Shown here one piece after another: positions 51,541-62,000 of a DNA stretch of 64,000 nt; the first letter of the stretch is position 1, and each line of letters opens with the position of its first letter. The notes under the pieces are model-generated. The model searched no databases and had not been told where the DNA came from. It saw only the letters and a program-made list of their open reading frames with translations. The DNA is from Bin80 sp026708685 (GTDB taxonomy: Bacteria > Bacteroidota > Rhodothermia > Rhodothermales > Bin80): positions 1,736,001 to 1,800,000 of the forward strand of contig OZ241742.1 of assembly GCA_965200955.1 (NCBI GenBank). Direction: 5' to 3'. A program made the position numbers and the translations under genes.

Positions 51541-54348
51541 ATGGATAATTCTAAAATCCCCCAACTCATCATAAACTCGCCATATCACGAACCCAAGAAG
51601 CATTGGCATTATGATAGACAAAAGCGTCGTTTTTATGAAGTAGCTGGACGGAGACCTGCGGGATTTGTGATCGCTTCGGGGGACTCCAAGGCTTATGATG
51701 ACCCTGGAATCTTTAAAGAAATCCCCTTGGTGAAATCAATTCGTCCCAGAGTCAAAAAATGGCGAGATTCAGGATACCCAGGTGTAACTGGGATGACGAG
51801 GAGATTATTGGAGTATTGGAGTGACCCAGAGGAATTCGAGAACAGAAGATTTTTCTTTTGCCAGTTAGAAGCCGCAGAAACGATCATCTGGTTGACGGAG
51901 GCACCCGTTAATGAAAAGGTTGGCATTGAAATTCCATCCGATGGTGGAATATTTGATCGGTGGTGTGCGAAGATGGCAACAGGTACAGGCAAGACGGTGG
52001 TAATGGCTATGGTAATTGCATGGCATATCCTCAACAAGGTAACTTATCGGCAAGATATACGATTCTCCAAGAATATTTTGATTGTTGCTCCCGGTCTCAC
52101 GGTTAAGAACAGGTTATCGGTATTGAAGCCATCAGAGATAGGTAATTACTATGAAAGTTTTCGAGTAGTACCTTCACACCTCATGGAAAAAATACGTCAG
52201 GGTCGAATTCTAATTCGAAACTGGCATGCACTGAACTGGGAAACAGATGAGCAGATTGCAAAAAAGAGGGGAGTGGATAAACGCGGATCCCTCAGTGATG
52301 AAGCATATGTTCGTGATGTACTTGGAGACATGTCAACGGCTCGGAATTTACTGGTCATTAACGATGAAGCACATCATGCATGGCGTATACCACCAGGATT
52401 AAAGGTGAAAAAAAGTGAGAAAAAACGAGTTGAAGAAGCTACAAAGTGGATTGAAGGATTAGATAGAATCCACAAAACATGCGGAATTCAGAAGTGCTTT
52501 GACTTCTCAGCCACTCCTTTTGCTTCCTCAGGCAATCGGAATCGAGATGACGAACTATTTGACTGGGTAGTAAGTGATTTTGGACTCAACGATGCTATTG
52601 AGTCTGGACTTGTAAAAACTCCTCGTGTTGTTATCAATGATGACGCGTTACCAGATACCAAAACATTTAAGTCTCGTTTATACCACATCTATAATGATCC
52701 AGATGTTCAGAGTGAATTAAATAGACCCGCAAAACCAGAGGAGCGATTACCAGATCTGGTCATTAATGGCTATTACTTACTTGGATATGATTGGCGTAAA
52801 ACGGCCCGAGAATGGGAAAACCAACCCATCAATCATACTCCGCCAGTGATGATTACTGTTGCCAATCGCACGGAAACGGCAGCACGTATCAAGTATGCTT
52901 TTGATCACAAACATGTGGTAATTGATGAGTTGTGTGACCCTGAACGTATTCTCCATATTGATTCTAAGGTCCTCAGCACAGCTGAAAGTTCAGAAGAACC
53001 CATCACGGAATTAGACCATTTATCACACCCTAAAAAAACCAAAGTGCGTCGTACAAAAAAGGAGCAGGCAGAACTTCTTCGGCAGCAGGTAGATACTGTT
53101 GGGCAAGTAGGCAAGCCGGGAGAGCTCATTCAAAATGTTATTTCTGTTGGAATGTTATCCGAAGGGTGGGATGCCAAAACTGTAACTCATATCATGGGGC
53201 TAAGAGCATTTTCAAGCCAACTCCTTTGTGAGCAGGTGGTCGGGCGTGGGCTACGTCGCACAACCTACGATGTGAATCCAGATACAGGTCTTTTTGAAGC
53301 AGAGTATGTGAATATTTTTTGGGTTCCATTTACGTTTCTTCCCCATGAAGATGTTGGGAATAATCCCCCTCAACCTCCCAAACCTAAAACAACAATTGAA
53401 GTAGTTTCTGAACGAATAGATTTTGAAATATCCTGGCCAAATGTGATACGGGTTGAGCATACACTGAGCTCGCATCTGTCCGTAGACTTTGAAAAACTGA
53501 GTCCACTTGAACTGGATGTTTCCACGATTGCTCAAATCGTTGAAATTGCACCAATCATAGAAGGGAAGCCTAATTTAGATAGGATTACGGAGATTGATTT
53601 GCATCAATTAACAGAGGGGGTTCGAATGCAAAGAATCATTTTTGAAACCGCGAACAGTGTTTATCAACAAGTTCTTCCAAATTGGAAGGAAGATACCATG
53701 AAACTGATTGGTCAGTTGATACATCTGGCCGAAAAATTTATTAATCAAACGAGTAAAATACAGATCGTTCATACTCCGGTGGGACTGCAGAGTCATCGTT
53801 CGCGTCAACTGATAATAACCATTTGTATGTCCAGAGTGATTCAGCATTTTTTGAGTGCAATTCGCTATGAAAATGCCGAAAAACTGGAGTTGGTCTTTGA
53901 TCATGATCGACCCATTCTTTCAACTGCCGATATGAATACATGGTATACCACGAAGCCATGCAATCCCACCAAACGAAGTCATATCAATCATTGTGTCTTT
54001 GATGGTACATGGGAAGTGGAGGCAGCCAATATATTGGACAGTAGACCTGAAGTCAAGGCATGGGTCAAAAATGATCACCTTGGTTTTGAAATCCTATATT
54101 CGTTCAGAGGAGTCATCCGCAAGTATCGCCCAGACTTTATCGTGAGGCTCATGTCCGACGACATGTTAATTGTGGAAATAAAAGGGCAAGAAAATGAAGA
54201 GACGGAATGCAAACACAAGTTTATGCAACAGTGGATTGAAGCCGTCAATGAGCATGGAGGATTTGGGCAGTGGTCGTTCGCCATTTCTCGTGAGCCTGGG
54301 CAACTTCACGAAATCCTCACAGAATTAGACCATAACACCAATGATTAA
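51541..54348 (+). CDS. res: Type III restriction enzyme, helicase-nuclease subunit (BPTD_3080-like Res)
   Basis: 935 residues. A superfamily 2 helicase core has Walker A KMATGTGKTVVMAMVIAWHI near residue 147, the DEAH-type motif LVINDEAHHAWRIPP near residue 275, the motif III-like FDFSATPFAS, and a later VGMLSEGWDAKTVTHIMGLR plus EQVVGRGLRR (motif VI) around residues 540-580. A C-terminal PD-(D/E)xK nuclease is visible in YRPDFIVRLMSDDMLIVEIK near residue 863. Resembles the proteins named 'BPTD_3080 family restriction endonuclease', which accompany Mod proteins like the one upstream. It translocates on DNA and cuts when the Mod site is unmethylated. No lesion is visible. If mod switches, restriction would be affected too. 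Confidence 0.87.
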   Translation: MDNSKIPQLIINSPYHEPKKHWHYDRQKRRFYEVAGRRPAGFVIASGDSKAYDDPGIFKEIPLVKSIRPRVKKWRDSGYPGVTGMTRRLLEYWSDPEEFENRRFFFCQLEAAETIIWLTEAPVNEKVGIEIPSDGGIFDRWCAKMATGTGKTVVMAMVIAWHILNKVTYRQDIRFSKNILIVAPGLTVKNRLSVLKPSEIGNYYESFRVVPSHLMEKIRQGRILIRNWHALNWETDEQIAKKRGVDKRGSLSDEAYVRDVLGDMSTARNLLVINDEAHHAWRIPPGLKVKKSEKKRVEEATKWIEGLDRIHKTCGIQKCFDFSATPFASSGNRNRDDELFDWVVSDFGLNDAIESGLVKTPRVVINDDALPDTKTFKSRLYHIYNDPDVQSELNRPAKPEERLPDLVINGYYLLGYDWRKTAREWENQPINHTPPVMITVANRTETAARIKYAFDHKHVVIDELCDPERILHIDSKVLSTAESSEEPITELDHLSHPKKTKVRRTKKEQAELLRQQVDTVGQVGKPGELIQNVISVGMLSEGWDAKTVTHIMGLRAFSSQLLCEQVVGRGLRRTTYDVNPDTGLFEAEYVNIFWVPFTFLPHEDVGNNPPQPPKPKTTIEVVSERIDFEISWPNVIRVEHTLSSHLSVDFEKLSPLELDVSTIAQIVEIAPIIEGKPNLDRITEIDLHQLTEGVRMQRIIFETANSVYQQVLPNWKEDTMKLIGQLIHLAEKFINQTSKIQIVHTPVGLQSHRSRQLIITICMSRVIQHFLSAIRYENAEKLELVFDHDRPILSTADMNTWYTTKPCNPTKRSHINHCVFDGTWEVEAANILDSRPEVKAWVKNDHLGFEILYSFRGVIRKYRPDFIVRLMSDDMLIVEIKGQENEETECKHKFMQQWIEAVNEHGGFGQWSFAISREPGQLHEILTELDHNTND

Positions 54349-54465
54349 TGGCTCACTCAAATTTCGTGATTGAACTGATACATTGATGCTTGATTCAGAG
54401 GGGAAAAACGGTAATAACTAGGTGAACACTGTTCACACATATTATAGAACAGAATGTGATCAACC

Positions 54466-54996
54466 GTGTCCAGTAACTCTGCAATCTACTCAGTTACCCT
54501 GACGGTGTTTTTCCGTTATTGTCATCCAGCTGGAAATCGGTCACAATTCAAAGCTAAACAACCACCTGAAACTGGAATCATGCTGATTTTCATTCCATAT
54601 AAAAAAGATAAATTTGAACGGATCTGGGCTTCCATGCTGAGCCATCAACTTCCACAATTTCCCCCCATTACTTCCTACTTGGAGGCTTTATCTGAGCTAT
54701 TTGATTGGATTGAATGCGGAATAACCGTTTCGCTCATGCCCATTGCACGCGACAGCGTTGCACTTCGAAACCCAACTTTAGATCTTCCGATTGCTCTTAA
54801 CATTAAAAAACATTTTGAGAAAATCCGATTTGCAGGAGTGAATCATTTATGCGTTGATCTCCATAATCAACAATCAATCTGTCGAGTTGAACCATACTCC
54901 ATGGCCGCCACCTCAAGTAGTGAAATTGTTCTTCAGCAATTAACGTATCCAATGGAAGACATGCAACCTTTCTATCCAGTAAAATTCAAAATGTGA
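54466..54996 (+). CDS. Hypothetical protein, possibly remnant of a LysR-type substrate-binding domain
   Basis: 176 codons from a GTG at 54466. I do not recognise the protein securely. Part of it, TGIMLIFIPYKKDKFERIW followed by EALSELFDWIECGITVSLMP, has the rhythm of a LysR-type effector-binding domain (a 'valIvaaGlGvallP'-like stretch), but no DNA-binding helix-turn-helix precedes it. The N-terminus (YSVTLTVFFRYCHPAGNRSQ) fits nothing I know. It may be a decayed regulator fragment or a small gene of its own. It lies 117 bases after the type III nuclease gene. Confidence 0.35.
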   Translation: MSSNSAIYSVTLTVFFRYCHPAGNRSQFKAKQPPETGIMLIFIPYKKDKFERIWASMLSHQLPQFPPITSYLEALSELFDWIECGITVSLMPIARDSVALRNPTLDLPIALNIKKHFEKIRFAGVNHLCVDLHNQQSICRVEPYSMAATSSSEIVLQQLTYPMEDMQPFYPVKFKM

Positions 54997-55479
54997 TGAT
55001 TACTCAGCAAAACTTCCAACCAAAACATCTTGTAGAGTTACGGCCTCTGCTCCTCACTCCAGACACCTAATTCTTCGTTTAATCTCTGAATTTTGATTCT
55101 CTCCACTGTTATTGATCAATCATTACTGAGAGAGAGTATGCCCGTATTTGCAAAACTACCAAGGTTTGATTTTGTTGAGTACTCTCTGGAGCAGGTAATG
55201 ATGAACATAATCCAGTTATTACCATGTTGACTTGAATCTTCACTGAGGATTAACACTATACCCATACAAATCGTGATAGAACAATAAAATGATGAAGTAG
55301 GGAACAATTTTCGGGCGAGTATAAGGATCCATTTGAACGGGATATAAATCATCGTTCTCAATATAGATCAAGTGCGTCATCAAGATGGCTGAATGGATCT
55401 GCAAAAATCCATCACTTGAACTACTCGGCAATGATGGTCAGAATATTGTGGTCAATCAGTAGAAAGCCGAACACATGAT
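54997..55479. other. Intergenic region between the R-M block and the squalene synthase-like gene
   Basis: About 480 bases with no credible gene; the open frames on the minus strand here (around 55116-55431) are short and unlike proteins. No RNA gene or clear terminator was seen. It marks the right end of the restriction-modification block. Confidence 0.4.
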
Positions 55480-56547
55480 TCAAGAGGAAGTCTTTGGTAA
55501 ACCACGAGCGAGATGATTGTACATGAGCCGAAGGGCTGGATCAAAACGGGCCAGTGCGGTGGTAGATACGACGACTGCTTTCACAGCACGGCGGGAAATC
55601 TTTACATCCTGACCGCTCTTGTATTCGGGTGTTTTATAGATATTCTGCAGAGTAAGTACGGCCATCACTAACGCCCAGAGACAGAAACGTCGTATGCCTG
55701 TTTCATGAGATGGAACCAACAATGTATACTTCAAGGCATTCGTCAAATGGTGATGACCAACTGCAATGAGAGAATTCAATCCATCCACGAATCGTGGATC
55801 CGTATGATCAGGTGATAAAGACCGAAGGTTAAAACTATATTGTTGAAAGACACTCCGCGGCAACCAGCATGCTCCCCGACGCTGATCCTCCCATACATCT
55901 TTGAGGATATTCGTCGTTTGAAGGCCCTGACCGAAGGAGGCAGCCAAGGCAAATAGATCATCTCTTCGTTCACCGATCTGCTCAGAGTAATTACAAAATA
56001 GATCCGTGAGCATCTCACCAACAACACCCGCGACATGATAACAGTATCGGTTAAAATGATCAAGATCGGAGAGTCCATCAAGGCTGGCAGCCTGCTGAAA
56101 TTCAGCCATCCCATCAGCCATAATCCGTACACAGCGGCGGAGTGCCTTTTGTTGAGGATCCGAAAAGCTGTTGGTGACTCGTACGACCCTGTAGGTATTG
56201 ATGATCAAGTCACTTTCACGTTCTGTTGCAGAGAGAGTCAGTAGATTCGACAGATCATGCGAGAACTCTTTCGCATCACTTTCTCCCTGCAATACATGCA
56301 ACCAACGATCACAGAATTCACGCTTCTGTTGTGCAGAAAGTGCCTCTTCATCCTCAATCGTATCCGTAATCCTGCACAGCAAATATCCGTTACCAACGGC
56401 AATTCGCAGTTCAGGTGGCAATTCTGGAATGGTCAAAGCAAACGTCCTGGAAACATCCTGAAGGATCTCCGTCTGGTATGCTAAGTCTTCTTGGAGGCAG
56501 GTATTCTGATTATGAAGGCTCAATTTGACAAAAATTCTTTTGTACAC
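55480..56547 (-). CDS. Squalene/phytoene synthase-family enzyme (squalene synthase-like)
   Basis: Head-to-head condensing prenyltransferase. VSRTFALTIPELPPELRIAV near residue 32, then YLLCRITDTIEDEEAL with the first aspartate-rich motif (DTIED). RYCYHVAGVVGEMLTDLF near residue 168 and QGLQTTNILKDVWEDQRRG, with the second aspartate-rich motif (DVWED), complete the active site. Length 355 and the sequence around both motifs resemble squalene synthase of the eukaryotic/FDFT1 type more than HpnC/HpnD or CrtB, but substrate (farnesyl or geranylgeranyl diphosphate) cannot be fixed. Squalene would feed hopanoids or sterols; no cyclase is adjacent. No transmembrane tail is obvious. Confidence 0.85.
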   Translation of the reverse strand: MYKRIFVKLSLHNQNTCLQEDLAYQTEILQDVSRTFALTIPELPPELRIAVGNGYLLCRITDTIEDEEALSAQQKREFCDRWLHVLQGESDAKEFSHDLSNLLTLSATERESDLIINTYRVVRVTNSFSDPQQKALRRCVRIMADGMAEFQQAASLDGLSDLDHFNRYCYHVAGVVGEMLTDLFCNYSEQIGERRDDLFALAASFGQGLQTTNILKDVWEDQRRGACWLPRSVFQQYSFNLRSLSPDHTDPRFVDGLNSLIAVGHHHLTNALKYTLLVPSHETGIRRFCLWALVMAVLTLQNIYKTPEYKSGQDVKISRRAVKAVVVSTTALARFDPALRLMYNHLARGLPKTSS

Positions 56548-56730
56548 CGAATGAATTATTTTACCAATGAACGGTTATGATTACAAAATGATCCGTCATA
56601 AATCCAAAATGGTATTGCAGTGAACATGAGATGTGATACGATTGTTCTGTATCGTGAGGTCTGGTGAGTGCGTTTTGATCTCAAGATCTAGGAGGCAGTC
56701 TTCAATTACAATTTCAGAAAACCCACAGAA

Positions 56731-58041
56731 TTACTTCAGCATAATATCATGGAAGAGTGTTGAGTCAATGTTAATCATCGCTGACGACCGTAACGCATGA
56801 ATGAATGTGGAGTCTGACTCACCCTGACGGATCGATTGTGCAAGATAGGTTCGTGTGGAGTGAATGAGATCATCTTGAACGATGGGATCCTTTTCAAGCC
56901 CTTGATCCATTCCGACCAAAGCCAAGGCTTCATTACGGAGAGCACGCCCAAGTGAGGCTGAAGGACTAGATGATGCCTCAGAGAGAGGCAGCTCTGGAAA
57001 CCAGAAAAAGTAATCGTTTGCGGTAAACGTCTCAACCTCGCCGTTGACTTGGAAGGTCGCAAGTGGAGTTTCAGGGGTCAAGGGTAGTGGGGGAGTATCA
57101 GAAGAGTGATCTATGGAGATCTCCGAATTCATCATACGCCCAAGGGCAAGACGGAGTGAACGAACCCCGTCAGGGATCACTTCAACATCCATCTGTTTCA
57201 TGAACGTACGTATAAATCGATCGCCTTCTAACCTTCGCTTTCGCAGGCGTAGGAGGCTTGCAATTCCGTCCTTGCGTGTCTGAAACTCTGATTCCGATAG
57301 AATCGGAGCAGCAAGCCGGTCTTCAACCTTGATAACATGCCATCCTTGGCGAGTACGAACCGGGGTTGAAAAACTGTCAATGGGTAGTGTAAATGTAGCT
57401 TCGGCAAAAGCATCATCCACTTGAAAATACCGAATTTCTCCCAGCCATCCTGCAGTGGAATCAAACTGCTCGGTTTGATACGTACGCTGAGCTTCCTCTA
57501 TAAATGACTCCCCAGACATCAGGCGTTCATAGGAAGCGTTGGCATCCGTTTCATTGCGGTAAAATAAATGGCGAGCAAGGATCGGCTGCTTGTCAAAGGC
57601 AAACGCCTTGCGAATCTCAGCCTCGGATAGAGGGGGCAGTTTTTCTACAAACTCAAGTTCATAGTAGCGGCCTCCTACAGCACGCTTCAAAGCAAGATCT
57701 CTGAATTCGGAGGGTAAGCTGTCAGCGTTCAGATTGCGACGAAGTGCCTCTTCATACCAGAGGTGTTCATCAATGAGAGCATCTAAATGAGCGTAGCGTC
57801 CGCCAGGAGTATCGTTCTGCCCCGTGCTGATAAGAGTCTGGACATAAGAGCGTTCGAATTCTCCAACGGTGATGGAGTATTCATTGATAGATGCGACGGG
57901 GAGAAGATATTCATCCACCACGGAAGGGCGAGAGCATCCAAAAAGCAGGAGGGCAAGAAGGAAGATCCCACAAGCTTTAGAAATAGATTCGAAAATCCAC
58001 CACCTGCGTGTGTCCAAGAAGCTCAAATGGTGTATACGCAT
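56731..58041 (-). CDS. PpiC-type peptidyl-prolyl isomerase lipoprotein
   Basis: A hydrophobic segment ending in a lipobox (CGIFLLALLLFGCSRPS) places this protein in the envelope. The N-terminal region (VASINEYSITVGEFERSYVQ) resembles the chaperone half of SurA/PrsA-like proteins. A parvulin domain follows at about residues 145-260: ILARHLFYRNETDANASYER, AGWLGEIRYFQVDDAFAEAT and VRTRQGWHVIKVEDR. The C-terminal 170 residues are unassigned. The start lies inside the end of the PorV-like gene; I use ATG 58041, while 58080 would enlarge the overlap. Probably helps fold the outer-membrane or secreted proteins encoded upstream in the same operon. Confidence 0.8.
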   Translation of the reverse strand: MRIHHLSFLDTRRWWIFESISKACGIFLLALLLFGCSRPSVVDEYLLPVASINEYSITVGEFERSYVQTLISTGQNDTPGGRYAHLDALIDEHLWYEEALRRNLNADSLPSEFRDLALKRAVGGRYYELEFVEKLPPLSEAEIRKAFAFDKQPILARHLFYRNETDANASYERLMSGESFIEEAQRTYQTEQFDSTAGWLGEIRYFQVDDAFAEATFTLPIDSFSTPVRTRQGWHVIKVEDRLAAPILSESEFQTRKDGIASLLRLRKRRLEGDRFIRTFMKQMDVEVIPDGVRSLRLALGRMMNSEISIDHSSDTPPLPLTPETPLATFQVNGEVETFTANDYFFWFPELPLSEASSSPSASLGRALRNEALALVGMDQGLEKDPIVQDDLIHSTRTYLAQSIRQGESDSTFIHALRSSAMINIDSTLFHDIMLK

Positions 58042-59032
58042 AGTCAAATCCAAGACGGAATCCAAACGCTCGTACATCAATTCCAGCTCCGAAAGTCAGA
58101 TGACTGTCTACATTATCAAGAAACAGATCCTTATATCCCCCACGAAGGTCCAAGTTGAATGTCCGATTATGGATGCGTAGCTGGGCACCTGCATCTCCAT
58201 TCAAACTGTTGTCGTTACTCTGTTGTATATCTGCAAGAGCAGTGAATTCAATCATTCCGGCTTGAATAAGAGGCATGGCAAGCCCAAACTTGAACGAAAG
58301 TGGCAGATCCCATGAATCCATTTCAATACGAGCGGGAATATCGGGGTTATTACCAGTGATGGTTTCATCAATGTCCACAAACACAACACTATTGACTCCA
58401 TCCATTTGCATTTTTCCACCAAAATTCTGAATGGATGCAGCCAACACTAGCCCTCGCAGGTACTCCGATTGTAAGACAAATCCCAAATCAAATCCAATCG
58501 TACTGGCTGTCATGTCCCTGATATCCTGACGTATATATTTCGCCGTTCCACCAAAATAAAAGGATTTCGTCAATGGGCGAGCATAACTGATTCCCAAGCT
58601 AAAATCATTGGCACGAAAAGTCTCACCCGTCCCCTCTGGAAAAGCAACCGTCCGCACTTTCATATCTCCATAGTTCACCGCAGCAACACTCAAGCCTACG
58701 ACATGGTCTTTATAGACAGGAATCACAACTGCTGCCGCATTATAGTCAATATCGGCAAGCCATCTGGAATGAGTGAGAAACACGCTACCATTATCGTGAT
58801 TCCCATAAGCACGAGCAGCACCACCGGGGTTCCAGAATAAAGCATCCGCTCCAGTTGCAATGGCGGTATATGCATGCCCCAGAGACTGTCCACGAGCACC
58901 AGTACCTATCGTGAGAAAACTGGCGGCCGTTGTCCCAGATCTACTTTGAGCAGAGACAACTTCACTACCAAAACTGATCAGTAACAGCAACACCAAAAAC
59001 GCGTACCTGATCAAAACACTCATTTTCATCAT
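57977..59032 (-). CDS. PorV/PorQ-family outer-membrane protein
   Basis: A signal peptide (AFLVLLLLISFGSEVVSAQS) precedes a beta-barrel of the PorV/PorQ (UPF0164/FadL-like) family. The family opening is FLTIGTGARGQSLGHAYTAI followed by ATGADALFWNPGGAARAYG. The end, DYAYTPFELLGHTQVVDFRI then YF, is a typical final strand with a terminal aromatic. PorV works in type IX secretion, shuttling cargo to the attachment complex. The gene overlaps the preceding large secreted-protein gene by four bases, and PorV-like genes often neighbour such cargo genes. A PorQ role or a paralogue outside type IX secretion remains possible. Confidence 0.85.
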   Translation of the reverse strand: MMKMSVLIRYAFLVLLLLISFGSEVVSAQSRSGTTAASFLTIGTGARGQSLGHAYTAIATGADALFWNPGGAARAYGNHDNGSVFLTHSRWLADIDYNAAAVVIPVYKDHVVGLSVAAVNYGDMKVRTVAFPEGTGETFRANDFSLGISYARPLTKSFYFGGTAKYIRQDIRDMTASTIGFDLGFVLQSEYLRGLVLAASIQNFGGKMQMDGVNSVVFVDIDETITGNNPDIPARIEMDSWDLPLSFKFGLAMPLIQAGMIEFTALADIQQSNDNSLNGDAGAQLRIHNRTFNLDLRGGYKDLFLDNVDSHLTFGAGIDVRAFGFRLGFDYAYTPFELLGHTQVVDFRIYF

Positions 59033-62000
59033 TTGACAAGGGCAAATTTGTCAATATGTTCGCCAATACCAGGGGCATCCACATGGAAAATGTACACGCC
59101 ATAAGCAATATCCTGTTGCTCTTCTGTGCGAAGATCCCACCACATAGCACCATCACTGGTCACTCCATCATGATATAAAGTGCGAATCAGTTCGCCTCGT
59201 ATATTGAAAATACGAATGGTGCACTGAGGAGGCAGATGGATAAATTGCACCCGACGTTCACCTCGGCCTTCAATCTGGCTACGAGGTTCAAATGATGAGG
59301 TGCCCACATAAGGGTTGGGGACTACGGCAATTCGGTCAAGTTCACTGCGGGCTAGATCTGGATCAATCGATGAAGATCGAAGCGTAAACTGGAAAAAATC
59401 GCCAGTTGCAAACGGCTTGTCACTGGAGATGTGAAACGAATTACCCGCTGAGGGAGCAATAGAATTATTCCCATCAGCTGCATTGAATCGAATTCGGTAT
59501 CGAAAACGCCACGGACCACGTCTTGCTGGACGCTCTGCAATAATCATGTGGTCGCCAGCATCAAAAACTCGACTTTCATTGGTGTCCTGCATGAAGATCT
59601 CAGCAGGCATGTTTTTTGTTTTATTGATTGCGAAGATAGGGACCTCTTCACGCAGATACCCGAAGAATCGAGGCGAACGATAGAGCGAGTCATCAGGGGA
59701 TACCCAGATCAGTTGATAATCATCAGGTGATGCCCGAAATGCTGAAGTCGTATCCCGATTGACGGATGCTATCCAGTTGGTAGTGTATCCGTCAAGATTA
59801 CGAGGATCCAAGTCATAAATTTCGTTCTCGGTTCCCGCATTCGCGAGAAATCCTGTATTCAATTGATCCAGTTCGCAACCCGTGGGGGCGGGGCATTCTA
59901 CATTGGTAATGTCAATGACGAATCCATCTGATGGGGGAGTGGACTCGACAAGAGGGCTGCGATTGATCAATACTTCACCAGAGGCGATATTCATCAGGTC
60001 ATATCCAGTGGTGGAATACAGGTCAGATACATCTGAAACAGACTCGCTGAAAAAAGAAATACGATAGATGCCATCAAAATCAGCAAGTCCTTCCTGAATC
60101 AGTCGCACGCTGATGGATCCAGATCCGATTCCTCCAGTGACCTGACTTAAATCCTCGTTAGCACTTCCTTCAATATAGCCAACAGGTACGGATCGGGGAA
60201 TGACCGCGGCAGCATTTTGAGAAAACCCCGTAAGGCGGCCAGCCTGATTGACGCTGATATTAAAAGAGTTTTCTTGGGGGTCAATCGGTTCTTTTAACGG
60301 GTTATCGGGATCTCTGAACCCACGATCATACGCTACCAGTGCATAATAGTAGGTGATACCGTTGGTGACATCATTGTCTACGTAGTAATACTGAAGGCCT
60401 GTATTGTCACCGAGATAATAGACGGCCTCACCTTCAAGAACAGTGACCGGTCCGCCAATGTCATTTTGCAGATCCCACTGAGCAATTGGCTTGAAGAAGG
60501 TAGCTGTGCCATCCAGATCGGTGATGGTGCGAGCGTCAAAAAGCAATGGATCAGTACCCTTGTAGAGTTTGAACCCTTCAAAGTCAAATTCCTGTGTAAA
60601 ACGATCAAAACTGCGAACTGCAACCGTATCCCAGCTCAGGACAACACGGCCATCACCAGCCACTGCCGTGAGTTTGGGAAGGAAGGGGGGCTGTGCAAAA
60701 TTGTAATCGGCATTGAAAATACTCTGAGCGGTTCGTCGATTCTTAAAGAAATCGCGCTCGTCTTCACCAAAGATCCAGGCCGTTGAGAAAAAGTCCGTTC
60801 CCTGAGGTTCAAGTCCTACGGGTCCAGAGGAGAAAAGGATGAATGGTTCTAAATCGGCCTTGAAGGCTTCAGGCTTTGTCCCAAGTGGAAACTGTGCGTT
60901 ATTAATGATGCGATCCCACATCCAAGCGTCATCCCGAAGATTATCTCCACTTTCGTAAAAAGGCCGCGTCTGCAAATCAAATCCAGTCAGACCAACTTGA
61001 TCCGATTCGTCCACATCTAACTCGTCAAAATTGGGCTCTCCAAGGGTGGGAATCCCATCGGCTTCCCCATCATCGGGACCTGGATATCCAAGATCAAAAG
61101 GTCCCTGCCCATCGCGGCCTACGTCATTATTGAGTGCCTCTCCCGGATCCAGAATTCCGTTGTCATTATCGTCTGTAAACCCAACCCAATCCAAGTTCTC
61201 ATCTCCTGTCCACCAGCGTCCGGCAAGATAGGCTGGACGGGATTCAATAGGACCGTAATACGCTTCAAAGTCGGCCAGATTATACATAGAACTGGCGACA
61301 CTCAAGATTTGCTGTTGTCCTTCAATAAGACTACCCGGACCGTTAAAGCGAGATTCATCGGTCATTCCATCTTCGTCGTTATCAAGCATATCAGAAGCTC
61401 TTGCAGGACTTTCAAGAAATGCAAAACCAGTATACCCAAGGGGATAGTTACCACCCGTGGGGCGCGTGCCTATTCCATCTTGATCCCATCCATAGGCCAC
61501 ATCCTGTTGAGGGTTAAATGCAGCGTTCTCATCTCCCTCCTCATTGCCAAGTCCATAATCCATGATCTGTCCCAGATAGAGATCGGTATGATCCTTATCG
61601 GTGGCATTGGTAATCCGATACAGGATAAACATCAGATCTTCGGCAAGTACATTGGCCCACTGAAAGAGACGAACCTGTGTCTGTAGACCCATTCCACCGA
61701 TCGTAGAATCTTGGCTACTTGGATAAAAAATTCCGTATTCGCTGTTAGGACGATTGGTTTCGGGGTCAAGGGCGTATTCCTGATCGGTAAAGTCATCCAT
61801 GACATAGAAGCTTTCCAGATCGGCATTGAAGACTCCTCGCCCAAAAAACCCATTCCAATTGCCAGGCCAGCCAGGATCGTCAGGATTATTGAGACGGTCA
61901 GGCCAAAATTGAGGCCACGATGTCGGATCATCGCTGAGAGCGGGTGTAGGTGTACGTTGTCCTGTAATTGGATCTAATCGATTGACATTCATAAAGCCGG

